In this document: piece by piece, positions 7,618 through 15,026 of the stretch
Layout: every line of letters starts with the position of its first letter
Position numbering within the stretch: position 1 is the first letter of the stretch
Assembly: GCA_002482765.1 (NCBI GenBank)
Contig: DLGP01000014.1
Coordinates: forward strand, 1 to 25,049
Direction: 5' to 3'
From: Alphaproteobacteria bacterium UBA7691
Lineage (GTDB): Bacteria; Pseudomonadota; Alphaproteobacteria; Ferrovibrionales; Ferrovibrionaceae
Length of the DNA: 25,049 bases
Translations under genes and position numbers: made by a program
The notes under the pieces: generated by a model
What the model was told of the DNA's origin: nothing
The model's input: the letters and a program-made list of their open reading frames with translations, nothing else
The model's database searches: none

Positions 7618-8769
7618 ATGACCAAAGCCGTGATCGCGGGCTATGTCCGCACCCCGTTTCATTTCGCCAAGAAGGGCCGCCTTGTCGGCACGCGGCCGGA
7701 CGACCTGGCTGCCATAACGCTCAAGGGCCTGGTGCAGCGGCTGGATATCGATCCGGTGCTGATCGAGGATGTGCTTATGGGCTGTGCCTATCCCGAGGCG
7801 GCGCAGGGCAACAATATCGCCCGCATTGCCGCACTTCTGGCCGGCCTGCCGCTTTCGGTCAGCGGCGGCACCATCAACCGTTTCTGCGGTTCGTCGATGA
7901 CCGGCATTCATTATGCCGTGGGCCAGATTGCCATCGGGGCCGGCGATGCCTTTATCTGCGCCGGTGTTGAATCGATGACCATGGTGCCGCAGGGCGGTTT
8001 CAATTTCTCGGCCAATCCGCGCTTCAAAAGCCAGGATCGGCCGGATGCCGAAATTGCCATCGAAGCCTATATCTCGATGGGCCGCACGGCGGAGAATGTG
8101 GCGGCGCGCTATGGCGTGTCGCGGCTTGAGCAGGAGCAGTTCGCTCTTGTTTCACAGCAGAAGGCGGTGGCGGCATTCAATGCCGGCCGGCTGCGTGATG
8201 AAGTGCTGCCGGTGCAAACACTGGATGGCATGGTGGATGCCGATGGCTGCCTGCGACCGCAGACCACGCTGGAAGGGCTGGCGGCCTTGAAGCCGGCTTT
8301 TGACGGTACTGTCACCGCCGGCACGGCCTCGCCGCTCACCGATGGCGCGGCGGCCACGCTGGTCTGTTCGGAAGCGTTTGCGAAACAGCATAACCTGCCG
8401 ATCCTGGCCGCGATCCGTGCTGTGGCCACGGCCGGTTGCGAGCCTGAAGTGATGGGTATGGGGCCGGTGCCGGCGACGCAAAAGGCCCTGGCCCGCGCCG
8501 GGCTTGGCATAAACGATATCGATATCGTCGAGATCAACGAGGCGTTTTCCAGCCAGGCCATTGCCTGCCTGCGCGAATTGCAGATCGATCCGGCGCGGGT
8601 GAACCTGGATGGCGGCGCGCTGGCCATCGGGCATCCGCTCGGCGCCACCGGCGCTCGCATCACCGGTAAGGCGGCGCAATTACTGAAGCGCGAAGGCAAG
8701 CGCTTTGCCCTGGCCACGCAATGTATCGGTGGCGGCCAGGGTGTTGCCACGATTCTCGAAGCCGTCTGA
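7618..8769 (+). CDS. acetyl-CoA C-acyltransferase (thiolase)
   Basis: The 383-residue protein has all thiolase landmarks: the nucleophile Cys90 in NRFCGSSMTGIHYA, the GVESMTMVPQGG segment, EINEAFSSQA, His339 in AIGHPLGATGAR, and Cys369 in CIGGGQGV. Thiolases split 3-ketoacyl-CoA with CoA, or condense acetyl units in reverse. Length and motifs resemble FadA-type enzymes of beta-oxidation, but no FadB partner is adjacent. Being between a reductase and a transporter suggests that the operon handles one imported carbon compound. ATG at 7618 follows GGAGAG. It is unlikely to be the paa thiolase, as the epoxidase operon is over 11 kb away. Confidence 0.93.
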   Translation: MTKAVIAGYVRTPFHFAKKGRLVGTRPDDLAAITLKGLVQRLDIDPVLIEDVLMGCAYPEAAQGNNIARIAALLAGLPLSVSGGTINRFCGSSMTGIHYAVGQIAIGAGDAFICAGVESMTMVPQGGFNFSANPRFKSQDRPDAEIAIEAYISMGRTAENVAARYGVSRLEQEQFALVSQQKAVAAFNAGRLRDEVLPVQTLDGMVDADGCLRPQTTLEGLAALKPAFDGTVTAGTASPLTDGAAATLVCSEAFAKQHNLPILAAIRAVATAGCEPEVMGMGPVPATQKALARAGLGINDIDIVEINEAFSSQAIACLRELQIDPARVNLDGGALAIGHPLGATGARITGKAAQLLKREGKRFALATQCIGGGQGVATILEAV

Positions 8770-8792
8770 TTCAAGCAAGGAAAGCTGCGCTC

Positions 8793-10073
8793 ATGCCGGC
8801 ACAAATCCTGGCGCCCTGGTTGCAGCGGCGCGGCATTCATTATGGCTGGATCGTTGCCGGCATCACCTTCTGCACCATGCTGGTGATGGCGGCAGCTCTT
8901 GGCCTGCCCGGCGCCATGCTGCTGGCTTTGGGTCAGGAATTCGGCTGGACCACCGAGCAGATTGCCTCAAGCCTGGCCCTGCGCTTTGCGCTCTTCGGCC
9001 TGATCGGGCCGTTTGCCGCCTTGCTGATGGAACGGGTCGGCCTGCGCGCTGTGATCTGCGCCGGCCTGGTTTTTGTCGGTGGCGGCATGGCCCTGGCCAC
9101 ATTGGCCAGCGAATTGTGGCATCTCTTTGTGCTGTGGGGCCTGGTGCTGGGGCTTGGCACCGGCATGACCGCTCTGGTGCTCGGCGCTGTGGTGGCGAAC
9201 CGCTGGTTCACGCAGCGGCGCGGCCTGGTGATCGGGCTGCTGACCGCCAGTTCCGCCACCGGGCAGTTGGCCTTTTTGCCGCTGGCCGCCTGGATCATCG
9301 AACATTGGGGCTGGCGCGCTGCTGTGGCTCCGGTGGTGGCCGCCTGTGCGGTGATTTTTGCGCTGGCCTGGCTGCTGATGCGGAATCGGCCCAGCGATGT
9401 TGGCCTGCTGCCCTATGGTGAAACCACGCCGGTTCCCGCTGCGCCGCCCGCGCCAGCCATGACCCTCGCCACGCCATTGCTGGTGTTGTGGGATGGCCTG
9501 CGCCATCCGGTCTTCTGGATTCTGGCGATCAGCTTTTTCATCTGCGGCCTCAGCACCAATGGCCTGGTGCAGACGCATTTCATTGCGTTGTGCAGTGATT
9601 TCGGCATGGCGGCGCTGCCGGCGGCTTCGGTGCTGGCGCTGATGGGGGCGTTTGATTTTGTCGGTACTGTGCTGTCGGGCTGGCTGTCTGACCGCTACGA
9701 CAATCGCAAGCTGCTATTCTGGTATTACAGCCTGCGCGGCCTGTCGTTGATGTGGCTGCCCTACTCGGATTTCACGCTTTATGGCCTGTCACTGTTTGCC
9801 ATGTTCTATGGCCTGGACTGGATCGCCACAGTGCCGCCCACGGTGAAGCTGACCGCCGCCACCTTCGGCGCACAGCGGGTCGGCATGATGTTCGGCTGGA
9901 TATTTGCCGCGCACCAGCTTGGCGCTGCCGTGGCCGCCTATGGCGCCGGTTTCATCCGCACCAACATGCAGAGTTATACGCCGGCCTTTTTCTCGGCCGG
10001 CGTGGCCTGCCTGCTGGCGGCGCTGATTGTGCTGGCAATCCGGCAGCACAAAGCGGCCATAGCGGCGGCGTGA
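8793..10073 (+). CDS. MFS transporter, monocarboxylate/OFA-like
   Basis: The 426-residue protein starts MPAQILAPWLQRRGIHYGWIVAG and has about 12 hydrophobic helices in two halves. The halves are joined by a Pro/Ala-rich linker near residue 215 (TTPVPAAPPAPA). The segments GWTTEQIASSLALRF, ANRWFTQRRGLVIGLLTASS and FDFVGTVLSGWLSDRYDNRKLL are typical of the monocarboxylate/oxalate-formate-antiporter branch of MFS. Such carriers usually move organic acids. It is the last gene of the reductase, thiolase and transporter operon and may import the substrate of those enzymes. The ATG at 8793 is chosen because AAGGAAA lies upstream and the extension to 8721 would overlap the thiolase. Six base pairs separate it from a convergent gene. 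Confidence 0.92.
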   Translation: MPAQILAPWLQRRGIHYGWIVAGITFCTMLVMAAALGLPGAMLLALGQEFGWTTEQIASSLALRFALFGLIGPFAALLMERVGLRAVICAGLVFVGGGMALATLASELWHLFVLWGLVLGLGTGMTALVLGAVVANRWFTQRRGLVIGLLTASSATGQLAFLPLAAWIIEHWGWRAAVAPVVAACAVIFALAWLLMRNRPSDVGLLPYGETTPVPAAPPAPAMTLATPLLVLWDGLRHPVFWILAISFFICGLSTNGLVQTHFIALCSDFGMAALPAASVLALMGAFDFVGTVLSGWLSDRYDNRKLLFWYYSLRGLSLMWLPYSDFTLYGLSLFAMFYGLDWIATVPPTVKLTAATFGAQRVGMMFGWIFAAHQLGAAVAAYGAGFIRTNMQSYTPAFFSAGVACLLAALIVLAIRQHKAAIAAA

Positions 10074-10079
10074 GCCGGG

Positions 10080-10226
10080 TCAGCGGCCGCGCTGAAACAG
10101 CATGCCGATGCCCAGCACGATCAGGATCAGCGGCCACCATTGCCGCAGGAAGGCGAGCGACAGCATGTCAAAATTATTCGCCAGGAACAGCAGGCCGAGG
10201 CCGATCAGGATAAATGGTGCGACCAC
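10080..10226 (-). CDS. 48-residue two-helix membrane protein (LiaI/LiaF-like transmembrane region)
   Basis: From a GTG start at 10226 the product begins VVAPFILIGLGLLFLANNF, followed by a short charged turn and WWPLILIVLGIGMLF, then QRGR at the end. It is two membrane helices with Trp-Trp-Pro before the second, the pattern of the small LiaI/LiaF-like or DUF5668 region. GGGAGG at 10237-10232 lies five bases upstream and supports the GTG start. The longer open frame reaching 10718 overlaps two real genes and is not coding before this point. It is the last gene of a minus-strand operon after a DUF1491 gene. Its function is unknown. Confidence 0.72.
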   Translation of the reverse strand: MVAPFILIGLGLLFLANNFDMLSLAFLRQWWPLILIVLGIGMLFQRGR

Positions 10227-10261
10227 GCGGGCCTCCCGGTTTTTGTTGGGGTGTGAGTCTA

Positions 10262-10597
10262 TCAACCGATGATCGGTGTATCCAGGGGGAAGCGGCCCTT
10301 GGCATCTTCCGCCTCCACGATCCACAGATCCGGGTCGCGGCTGATCGCCTTGGTCAGTTGCGCCTCGATGGCGGCATCCTCCGCCGGCCCGGTTTTCATC
10401 CACACGGCGCGGCCTTCGCCATCGCGCGCCTGGGCCAGCAGCAGGGCGGTGCTGCGGTCCAGGCTGATTTTCACCAGCACGTCGCCGGCATCGGCATCGC
10501 CGCGCCGCCGCAGATAGGCCGGGATCATCTGATGGTCGTAGAGCCGCAGGATGGCCTGCACCAGCAATTCCGCCTTGAGCCGCGCTTCCATGCTCAT
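10262..10597 (-). CDS. DUF1491 family protein
   Basis: The 111-residue product has the DUF1491 pattern seen in alphaproteobacteria: MSMEARLKAELLVQAILR, then RRGDADAGDVLVKI, AVWMKTGP, and DPDLWIVEAEDAKGRF. It has no signal peptide or membrane helix and is probably cytoplasmic. Its function is unknown. Its ATG overlaps the stop codon of the preceding MFS gene in an ATGA arrangement, so translation is probably coupled. A 48-residue membrane protein follows after 35 bp. Confidence 0.87.
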   Translation of the reverse strand: MSMEARLKAELLVQAILRLYDHQMIPAYLRRRGDADAGDVLVKISLDRSTALLLAQARDGEGRAVWMKTGPAEDAAIEAQLTKAISRDPDLWIVEAEDAKGRFPLDTPIIG

Positions 10598-11772
10598 ATC
10601 CTTGCCGGTTTGCTGCGGCTGAACAGCACCAGCACGGCGCCGCCGGCCAAGGCCAGGCCGCCAAGCAGGAATTGCAGTTCATACGAGCCGTTATGGGTGA
10701 ACAGATAGGACAGGCCATAGCCGCCGCCGGCCTGTGCCACGCCCACCGCCACGGTCATCCAGCCCCAGACCTGGCGATGGCCGGTCAGGCCGACCAGTTC
10801 AGCGACACGGCCAGACAATACCGCCGAGATGCCGGGCGCCAGCGCGCCCACCACCAGCGACGAGACAATCAGCGCCGGCATGCTGGTGCTGAACAGCGGC
10901 AGCAGCACGCCGAAGGTTTTGACCACAAAAACCCCGAGCAGGGCGTAATGGAAACCCAGCTTCTCGGCCACCAGGCCGGCCAGCAGCGGGCCGCAGAGCG
11001 CGCCGCAACCGAAGCAAACCCAGTAGAAGCCGCCTTCGGCCAAACCGCGGCCCAGGCCACGGGCGATGTAATCAACCCAGAAAACGGTATGCGGCACAAA
11101 GCCGAAGGAATCGAGGCCATAGGCGATCAGCAGCAGCAAAACCGGGCGGGTCAGCAGCTTGCCGCTGGCCGGCGCCGTATCTGCCTGTGCGGCGGCAGTG
11201 CTGGTGTTGCCGGGCGCCAGGCCCCAGCCGCGCCAGGTCAGCAGCCCCAGCGTGCCGGCCACCAGCGCCATGCCGAGCCAGACGGCGGAAACACTGTAGC
11301 TGGCCAGGCTGGGCACCAGGGTGCCGGAAGCGGCCACGCCGATGCCAACCCCGGTGAACACCACACCGGCCGTGCGGGCGCGGCGATCCAGCGGCATGCG
11401 TGACAACACCAAGGGCAGCGCCACGATCATCAGCAGCGCGCCGCAGAAACCGGCCAGGAAGCGCCAGGGTACAAACCACCAGAAGCCGAGCGGCAGGGCG
11501 CAGGCAACAAAACTGGCGGCTGCCGCCAGCATGCCGAAACGCACCACCTTGCCCGGGGCGAAGCGGCTGGCGAGGCGGTAGGCCAGCATGCTGCCGGCGA
11601 GATAGCCGGCCAGATTGGTGGCGCCGAGATAGACCGCCTCGGGGGCATTAAGCCAGCCCTGGCCGATCAGCGCCGGGATCAGCGGCGTGTAGCCGAAACG
11701 GGCCAGGCCGATGCCGATCAGCAGGGCTGCCGTACCCGGCAGGGCGGCGAGCATAAAACGCGAGAATGTCAT
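10594..11772 (-). CDS. YbfB/YjiJ family MFS transporter
   Basis: The 392-residue protein starts MTFSRFMLAALPGTAALLIGIGLARFGYTPLIP, the N-terminal signature of the YbfB/YjiJ (MFS_4) group. GYLAGSMLAYRLASRFAPGK and the CALPLGFWWFVPWRFLAGFC segment follow. About 12 helices are present. Family members are uncharacterised carriers. It begins 90 bp downstream of the AsmA-like gene on the same strand. No obvious ribosome-binding site precedes the ATG, but a 9-bp inverted repeat lies just upstream. Its stop codon overlaps the start of the DUF1491 gene. Confidence 0.92.
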   Translation of the reverse strand: MTFSRFMLAALPGTAALLIGIGLARFGYTPLIPALIGQGWLNAPEAVYLGATNLAGYLAGSMLAYRLASRFAPGKVVRFGMLAAAASFVACALPLGFWWFVPWRFLAGFCGALLMIVALPLVLSRMPLDRRARTAGVVFTGVGIGVAASGTLVPSLASYSVSAVWLGMALVAGTLGLLTWRGWGLAPGNTSTAAAQADTAPASGKLLTRPVLLLLIAYGLDSFGFVPHTVFWVDYIARGLGRGLAEGGFYWVCFGCGALCGPLLAGLVAEKLGFHYALLGVFVVKTFGVLLPLFSTSMPALIVSSLVVGALAPGISAVLSGRVAELVGLTGHRQVWGWMTVAVGVAQAGGGYGLSYLFTHNGSYELQFLLGGLALAGGAVLVLFSRSKPARI

Positions 11773-11795
11773 GGAGTCAGCAACGGAGCGGGGGG

Positions 11796-11835
11796 AGGAG
11801 GGGCTTGTCGTTGCGGCGCAGTCTACGCCCCTCCT
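11796..11835 (-). repeat. 9-bp inverted repeat in the gap before the YbfB-like gene
   Basis: AGGAGGGGC at 11796-11804 and GCCCCTCCT at 11827-11835 are perfect inverted arms around 22 bases. On the minus strand it could fold after the AsmA-like stop codon and before the MFS start. No T-run follows, so it is a poor intrinsic terminator, and a leader structure is equally possible. Confidence 0.4.
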
Positions 11836-11862
11836 GGCTTTGCCGCCACTCTGCCGCCTGGC

Positions 11863-12642
11863 TTACTTGCCGATCAGGCCCTTGAGCTTGTCGCTGGCGG
11901 ACCCGGCACCGCCGGTGACACCGCCCACCGCGCCTTTGAGCTGGTCGCCGAGCTGCTTCTGCAATTCGGCGCTGCCGACACGCGCCGCCTGCTGGCTGAT
12001 GCTGCCCAGCACGCGCTCGGCCACTTCGGCCGGGGTGGCGCCGCCCTTGCTTTTGCCAATATCGGTCAGGTGAATGGTGGGCAGCGGGGTGTTCACGGCG
12101 CGGCCCTGCAAGGCGGCATGGCTCATGCCGATCTGGCCGCTGCGCACATACAGGTTTTCAATGATCACCTTGGTTTCAGCCTTGCCATCCTTGGCCGGCG
12201 TGGCGGCGCCATCCGGCTTGCTGCCGCCCGGCGCCATCTTCTGCGCATAGGCCTGGGTGTTTTTCTGGATGGTTTCCAGATTGCTGCCGCCCTGGGCGAA
12301 TTCGTAGGTGATTTGCGGGCGGTTGATCACCACTTCCTTGATCACAATCGGGTTCTGTTGCAGCGTGGCCACATCCAGCTTGAGCGAGATTTCGCCGAGC
12401 GACAGTGCTTCCGGCGTGTTGAAGCCCTTCGGATTGGCCACTTTCATGTAGCTGATGGCGCCGCTGCCATCCTTCAGCCCGATGCTGACCTTGCCAACGC
12501 TGACGCGCGCCTGGGTCGCCTCGGTGCCATAGGTTTCGATCGCCACTTTGATCAGGCTGTCGAGATTGGAGAACAGGTAATAGACCCCGCCGGCAACCAG
12601 CAGGATGATGACGGCCAGCGCCAAGGCAACTTTTTTCATCAT
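11863..12642 (-). CDS. membrane-anchored AsmA-like protein
   Basis: The 259-residue protein has an N-terminal anchor (MMKKVALALAVIILLVAGG), then a region predicted to face the periplasm. The segment about residues 45-125 (VSVGKVSIGLKDGSG, GEISLKLDVATL, VIKEVVINRPQITYE) resembles the repeating beta-strand pattern of AsmA/DUF748-type envelope proteins. It is much shorter than E. coli AsmA. The C-terminus is rich in Gly, Ala and Lys. AAGGAGC precedes the two adjacent ATG codons (12642 and 12639). The MscS-like gene ends 29 bp upstream in the same orientation, suggesting an envelope-related transcription unit. The function is inferred only from the fold pattern. Confidence 0.75.
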   Translation of the reverse strand: MMKKVALALAVIILLVAGGVYYLFSNLDSLIKVAIETYGTEATQARVSVGKVSIGLKDGSGAISYMKVANPKGFNTPEALSLGEISLKLDVATLQQNPIVIKEVVINRPQITYEFAQGGSNLETIQKNTQAYAQKMAPGGSKPDGAATPAKDGKAETKVIIENLYVRSGQIGMSHAALQGRAVNTPLPTIHLTDIGKSKGGATPAEVAERVLGSISQQAARVGSAELQKQLGDQLKGAVGGVTGGAGSASDKLKGLIGK

Positions 12643-12671
12643 GGCTTTGCTCCTTTGCTGAAAGGCTGTGA

Positions 12672-13190
12672 TCAGGCGGCGGTCTGGGCCGGCAGCACGG
12701 TCACCACATTGCCCAGCACATTGGCATTCGGGATCAGATGGCGCTTGCCGTCATCCGACACCACCTCGGTGTAGCGCAGGTCGATCTTGGCCACCAAACC
12801 CTCGATGCCGGTGACAATCACGCGGTCGCCGCTGACAAACGGGCGGTTGAGCAGGATCAGCAAACCAGCCATCAGGCTGGAAACAATATCCTTGAGCGCA
12901 AAGCCGAGCGCAAAGCCGGTCAGGCCCAGGCCGGCGATCAGGCCGGTGACATCGGCGCCGAGCGTGCCCAACGCGGTGACGGCACCGAAGCCGACAATAC
13001 CCCAGCGAGCCGCATTGCCCAGCAGTTCCAGCACGTCGCGGCGCGCCTTGTCGCGTTCGGCAACACGGGCGATCACGGCGCGGGCGATGCCGCCGGCAAT
13101 CCAGAAACCGACAAAAACCAGCAGCGCACCGCCGGCGGCGGTCAGCATCTTCAGCACTTGGGGCCAATAGGCGGCAATTTCGGCGGTCAT
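12672..13190 (-). CDS. short MscS-type mechanosensitive channel protein
   Basis: The 172-residue protein has two N-terminal hydrophobic helices (LLVFVGFWIAGGIARAV and WGIVGFGAVTALGTLG). The pore-lining MscS signature follows at about residues 85-125: LIAGLGLTGFALGFALKDI, then SSLMAGLLILLNRPF. A beta domain (GDRVIVTGIEGLVAKIDLRYTEV, then HLIPNANVLGN) comes next. The protein stops there, so the C-terminal alpha/beta cage domain of E. coli MscS (286 residues) is missing. The ATG at 13190 is preceded by GGAGAA. These channels release solutes on hypo-osmotic shock. Whether this short form gates like MscS is unknown. The sequence shows no frameshift at the C-terminus; it ends cleanly. Confidence 0.88.
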   Translation of the reverse strand: MTAEIAAYWPQVLKMLTAAGGALLVFVGFWIAGGIARAVIARVAERDKARRDVLELLGNAARWGIVGFGAVTALGTLGADVTGLIAGLGLTGFALGFALKDIVSSLMAGLLILLNRPFVSGDRVIVTGIEGLVAKIDLRYTEVVSDDGKRHLIPNANVLGNVVTVLPAQTAA

Positions 13191-13248
13191 GGTCCATTTC
13201 TCCGGCAGGTTGATATTTAACGCCAGCCTAACCCAGGGCGGTGGGCTG

Positions 13249-13277
13249 TTGCTAGTTGCCATGAGGCTGGATAGAGT
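13249..13277 (+). promoter_or_regulatory. candidate promoter of the SDR/FAH operon
   Basis: TTGCTA at 13249-13254 and TAGAGT at 13272-13277 are 17 bp apart, placing the transcript start near 13284. That is directly beside the 12-bp palindrome at 13285-13296. The boxes are moderate matches chosen by eye. Confidence 0.35.
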
Positions 13278-13284
13278 CGCCAAA

Positions 13285-13296
13285 CTGATATATCAG
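13285..13296. promoter_or_regulatory. palindromic operator candidate before the SDR/FAH operon
   Basis: CTGATATATCAG is a perfect 12-bp palindrome 61 bp before the SDR start codon. AT-centred palindromes of this shape are typical of GntR-type repressor sites in sugar-acid operons. No GntR gene is in the window, so the regulator is unidentified. Confidence 0.4.
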
Positions 13297-13356
13297 ATGG
13301 GAGACAACGCGCCGCTATCCGTGGCGTGGTCGGGTCAGGGCAAGGAGACGCAGAAT

Positions 13357-14106
13357 ATGCGGTTGCAGGGCAAGAAGGCGGTTATCACAGCCGCCGCGCA
13401 GGGTATTGGCCGCGCCACGGCGCTGGCTTTTGTGCAGGAGGGGGCGCAGGTCATCGCCACCGATGTGAATCCCGACAAGCTGGCGGAATTGCGCAGCCTG
13501 CCCGGTATTCACACCCAGAAGCTGGACGTGCTGGACCCCGAGGCGATCAAGGCCTTTGCGGCCGAAGTGGGGGCGGTGGACATCCTGTTCAACTGCGCCG
13601 GCTTTGTGCATCACGGCACGATCCTGGATTGCACCGAGGAGCAGTGGGATTTCGCCTTTGATCTCAACACCCGCTCGATGTTCCGGCTCACCAAGGCCTT
13701 GCTGCCGGCCATGCTGGCCAGCGGCAAGGGCGCCTCGATCATCAATATTTCCTCCGGCGCCTCGTCGGTGAAGGCAGCGGCCAACCGCTTTGTCTACGGC
13801 ACCACCAAAGCGGCGGTGATCGGCTTGACCAAATCCATCGCGCTGGATTTTATCCGCCAGGGCATTCGCTGCAACGCCATCTGCCCCGGCACGATCCAGT
13901 CGCCGTCGCTGGATGATCGTATCGCTGCTTTGGGCGAGAGCATGGGCAGCGTGGAAAAGGCCCGCGAAGCCTTTGTGGCGCGTCAGCCGCTCGGCCGCCT
14001 CGGCACGGCGGATGAAGTGGCCGCCCTGGTGGTGTATCTGGCTTCCGACGAAAGCGCCTTCACCACCGGCGCGGTGCATATGGTGGATGGCGGCTGGACG
14101 CTCTGA
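13357..14106 (+). CDS. SDR oxidoreductase, BDH2/2-keto-3-deoxy-L-fuconate dehydrogenase type
   Basis: The 249-residue protein is a classical short-chain dehydrogenase: TAAAQGIG cofactor loop (11-18), NCAGF (79-83), catalytic Ser133, Tyr147 and Lys151 in YGTTKAA. From memory the sequence is strikingly like human BDH2/DHRS6, for example AGFVHHGTILDC, IGLTKSIALDFIRQGIRCN and YLASDESAFTTGAV, with the catalytic residues at the same numbers. Bacterial relatives include 2-keto-3-deoxy-L-fuconate dehydrogenase, which oxidises that sugar acid with NAD. The FAH-type gene starting 28 bp later would then cleave the product, which favours the sugar-acid role over 3-hydroxybutyrate. CAAGGAGA lies just upstream of the ATG at 13357. 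Confidence 0.9.
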   Translation: MRLQGKKAVITAAAQGIGRATALAFVQEGAQVIATDVNPDKLAELRSLPGIHTQKLDVLDPEAIKAFAAEVGAVDILFNCAGFVHHGTILDCTEEQWDFAFDLNTRSMFRLTKALLPAMLASGKGASIINISSGASSVKAAANRFVYGTTKAAVIGLTKSIALDFIRQGIRCNAICPGTIQSPSLDDRIAALGESMGSVEKAREAFVARQPLGRLGTADEVAALVVYLASDESAFTTGAVHMVDGGWTL

Positions 14107-14134
14107 TTTTTTGTTTTAGCAACGGAGACAAGTG

Positions 14135-14983
14135 ATGAAATTGCTGCGTTACGGCCCGCTGGGCCAGGAAAAGCCCGGCATCCTGGATGCCCAGGGCAAT
14201 ATCCGCGATCTGAGCGGTGTGGTGGGCGATATCAACGGCGCCACCTTGCAGCCCGAGGCATTGGCCAAACTGCGCGGCGTGGATGTGAACAGCCTGGCCG
14301 TGGTGAGCGGCCAGCCACGCATCGGCGCCTGTGTTGCCGGCGTGGGCAAGTTCATCTGCATCGGCCTGAATTATTCCGATCATGCGGCGGAAACCGGCGC
14401 CACCGTGCCGCCGGAACCGATCATCTTCATGAAGGCCACTTCGGCGATCATGGGGCCGGATGACGATCTGATCATCCCGAAGAATTCGCAGAAGACCGAT
14501 TGGGAAGTGGAACTCGGCGTGGTGATCGGCAAGGTGGCGCGTTATGTCGATGAAGCCAGCGCCATGGATCATGTTGCTGGCTATTGCACCATCAACGACG
14601 TGTCGGAACGCGCCTTCCAGATTGAGCGCCACGGCCAGTGGACCAAGGGCAAGAGCTGCGACACTTTCGGCCCGATCGGCCCCTGGCTAGTGACGGCGGA
14701 TGAAGTGGCCGATCCGCAGAACCTGGCGATGTTCTGCGATGTGAACGGCCATCGTTTCCAGAATGGCTCCACCAAGACCATGGTTTATGGCGTGCGCTAT
14801 CTGATCAGCTATCTCAGCCAGTTCATGAGCCTGCAACCGGGCGACATCATCTCCACCGGCACCCCGCCCGGCGTCGGCATGGGCCAGAAGCCGCCGCTTT
14901 ATCTCAAAGCCGGCGACAAGGTGCATCTCGGCATCGCCGGCCTGGGCGAGCAGCGCCAGAACGTGAAGGCTTATACGGGCTGA
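14135..14983 (+). CDS. fumarylacetoacetate hydrolase family protein, probable 2,4-diketo-3-deoxy-L-fuconate hydrolase type
   Basis: The 282-residue protein has an N-terminal small domain (MKLLRYGPLGQEKPGILD) and the FAH catalytic core: CIGLNYSDHAAE, PIIFMKATSAI, DWEVELGVVIG with the metal-binding acids Glu124 and Glu126, Asp155 in INDVSER, and GDIISTGTPPGVGMG. These enzymes use a divalent metal to cleave carbon-carbon bonds of diketo acids. The subgroup resembles the hydrolases of the non-phosphorylated L-fucose and L-rhamnose routes. The preceding SDR gene fits the previous step. The ATG at 14135 was preferred to an overlapping GTG at 14132; GGAG sits eight bases upstream. Dehydratase and aldose dehydrogenase genes are not in the window, so the exact substrate is inferred. 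Confidence 0.88.
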   Translation: MKLLRYGPLGQEKPGILDAQGNIRDLSGVVGDINGATLQPEALAKLRGVDVNSLAVVSGQPRIGACVAGVGKFICIGLNYSDHAAETGATVPPEPIIFMKATSAIMGPDDDLIIPKNSQKTDWEVELGVVIGKVARYVDEASAMDHVAGYCTINDVSERAFQIERHGQWTKGKSCDTFGPIGPWLVTADEVADPQNLAMFCDVNGHRFQNGSTKTMVYGVRYLISYLSQFMSLQPGDIISTGTPPGVGMGQKPPLYLKAGDKVHLGIAGLGEQRQNVKAYTG

Positions 14984-14995
14984 ATACGGCTATAG

Positions 14996-15025
14996 CCCTA
15001 TCGTATCCCATGGGATACGATAGGG
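14996..15025. promoter_or_regulatory. 30-bp perfect palindrome before the toxin gene
   Basis: The left half CCCTATCGTATCCCA (14996-15010) is followed immediately by its exact reverse complement TGGGATACGATAGGG (15011-15025), centred on an NcoI-like CCATGG. It sits 13 bp after the FAH-gene stop and ends one base before the GTG of the toxin. No T-run follows, so an operator for autoregulation by the toxin-antitoxin complex is more likely than a terminator, although RNA from it would also form a strong hairpin. Confidence 0.75.
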
Positions 15026-15026
15026 C

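Noticed and set aside
7618..8769. Assignment of the thiolase as paaJ
   Set aside because: It lies in a separate TetR-controlled operon more than 11 kb from paaABCDE, and its sequence looks like a general FadA-type thiolase.
10080..10718. Full 212-codon minus-strand frame
   Set aside because: Only its last 48 codons look like a protein. The rest runs through the DUF1491 and YbfB-like genes in another frame and reads as Arg/Cys/Pro-rich noise.
10672..11403. 243-codon plus-strand frame opposite the YbfB-like transporter
   Set aside because: It is Gln/His/Ala-rich and motif-free, and is fully antisense to a well-supported membrane protein gene.
12070..12774. 234-codon plus-strand frame opposite the AsmA-like gene
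   Set aside because: No ribosome-binding site or family motif. The minus-strand gene has a clear signal anchor, SD site and AsmA-like strands.
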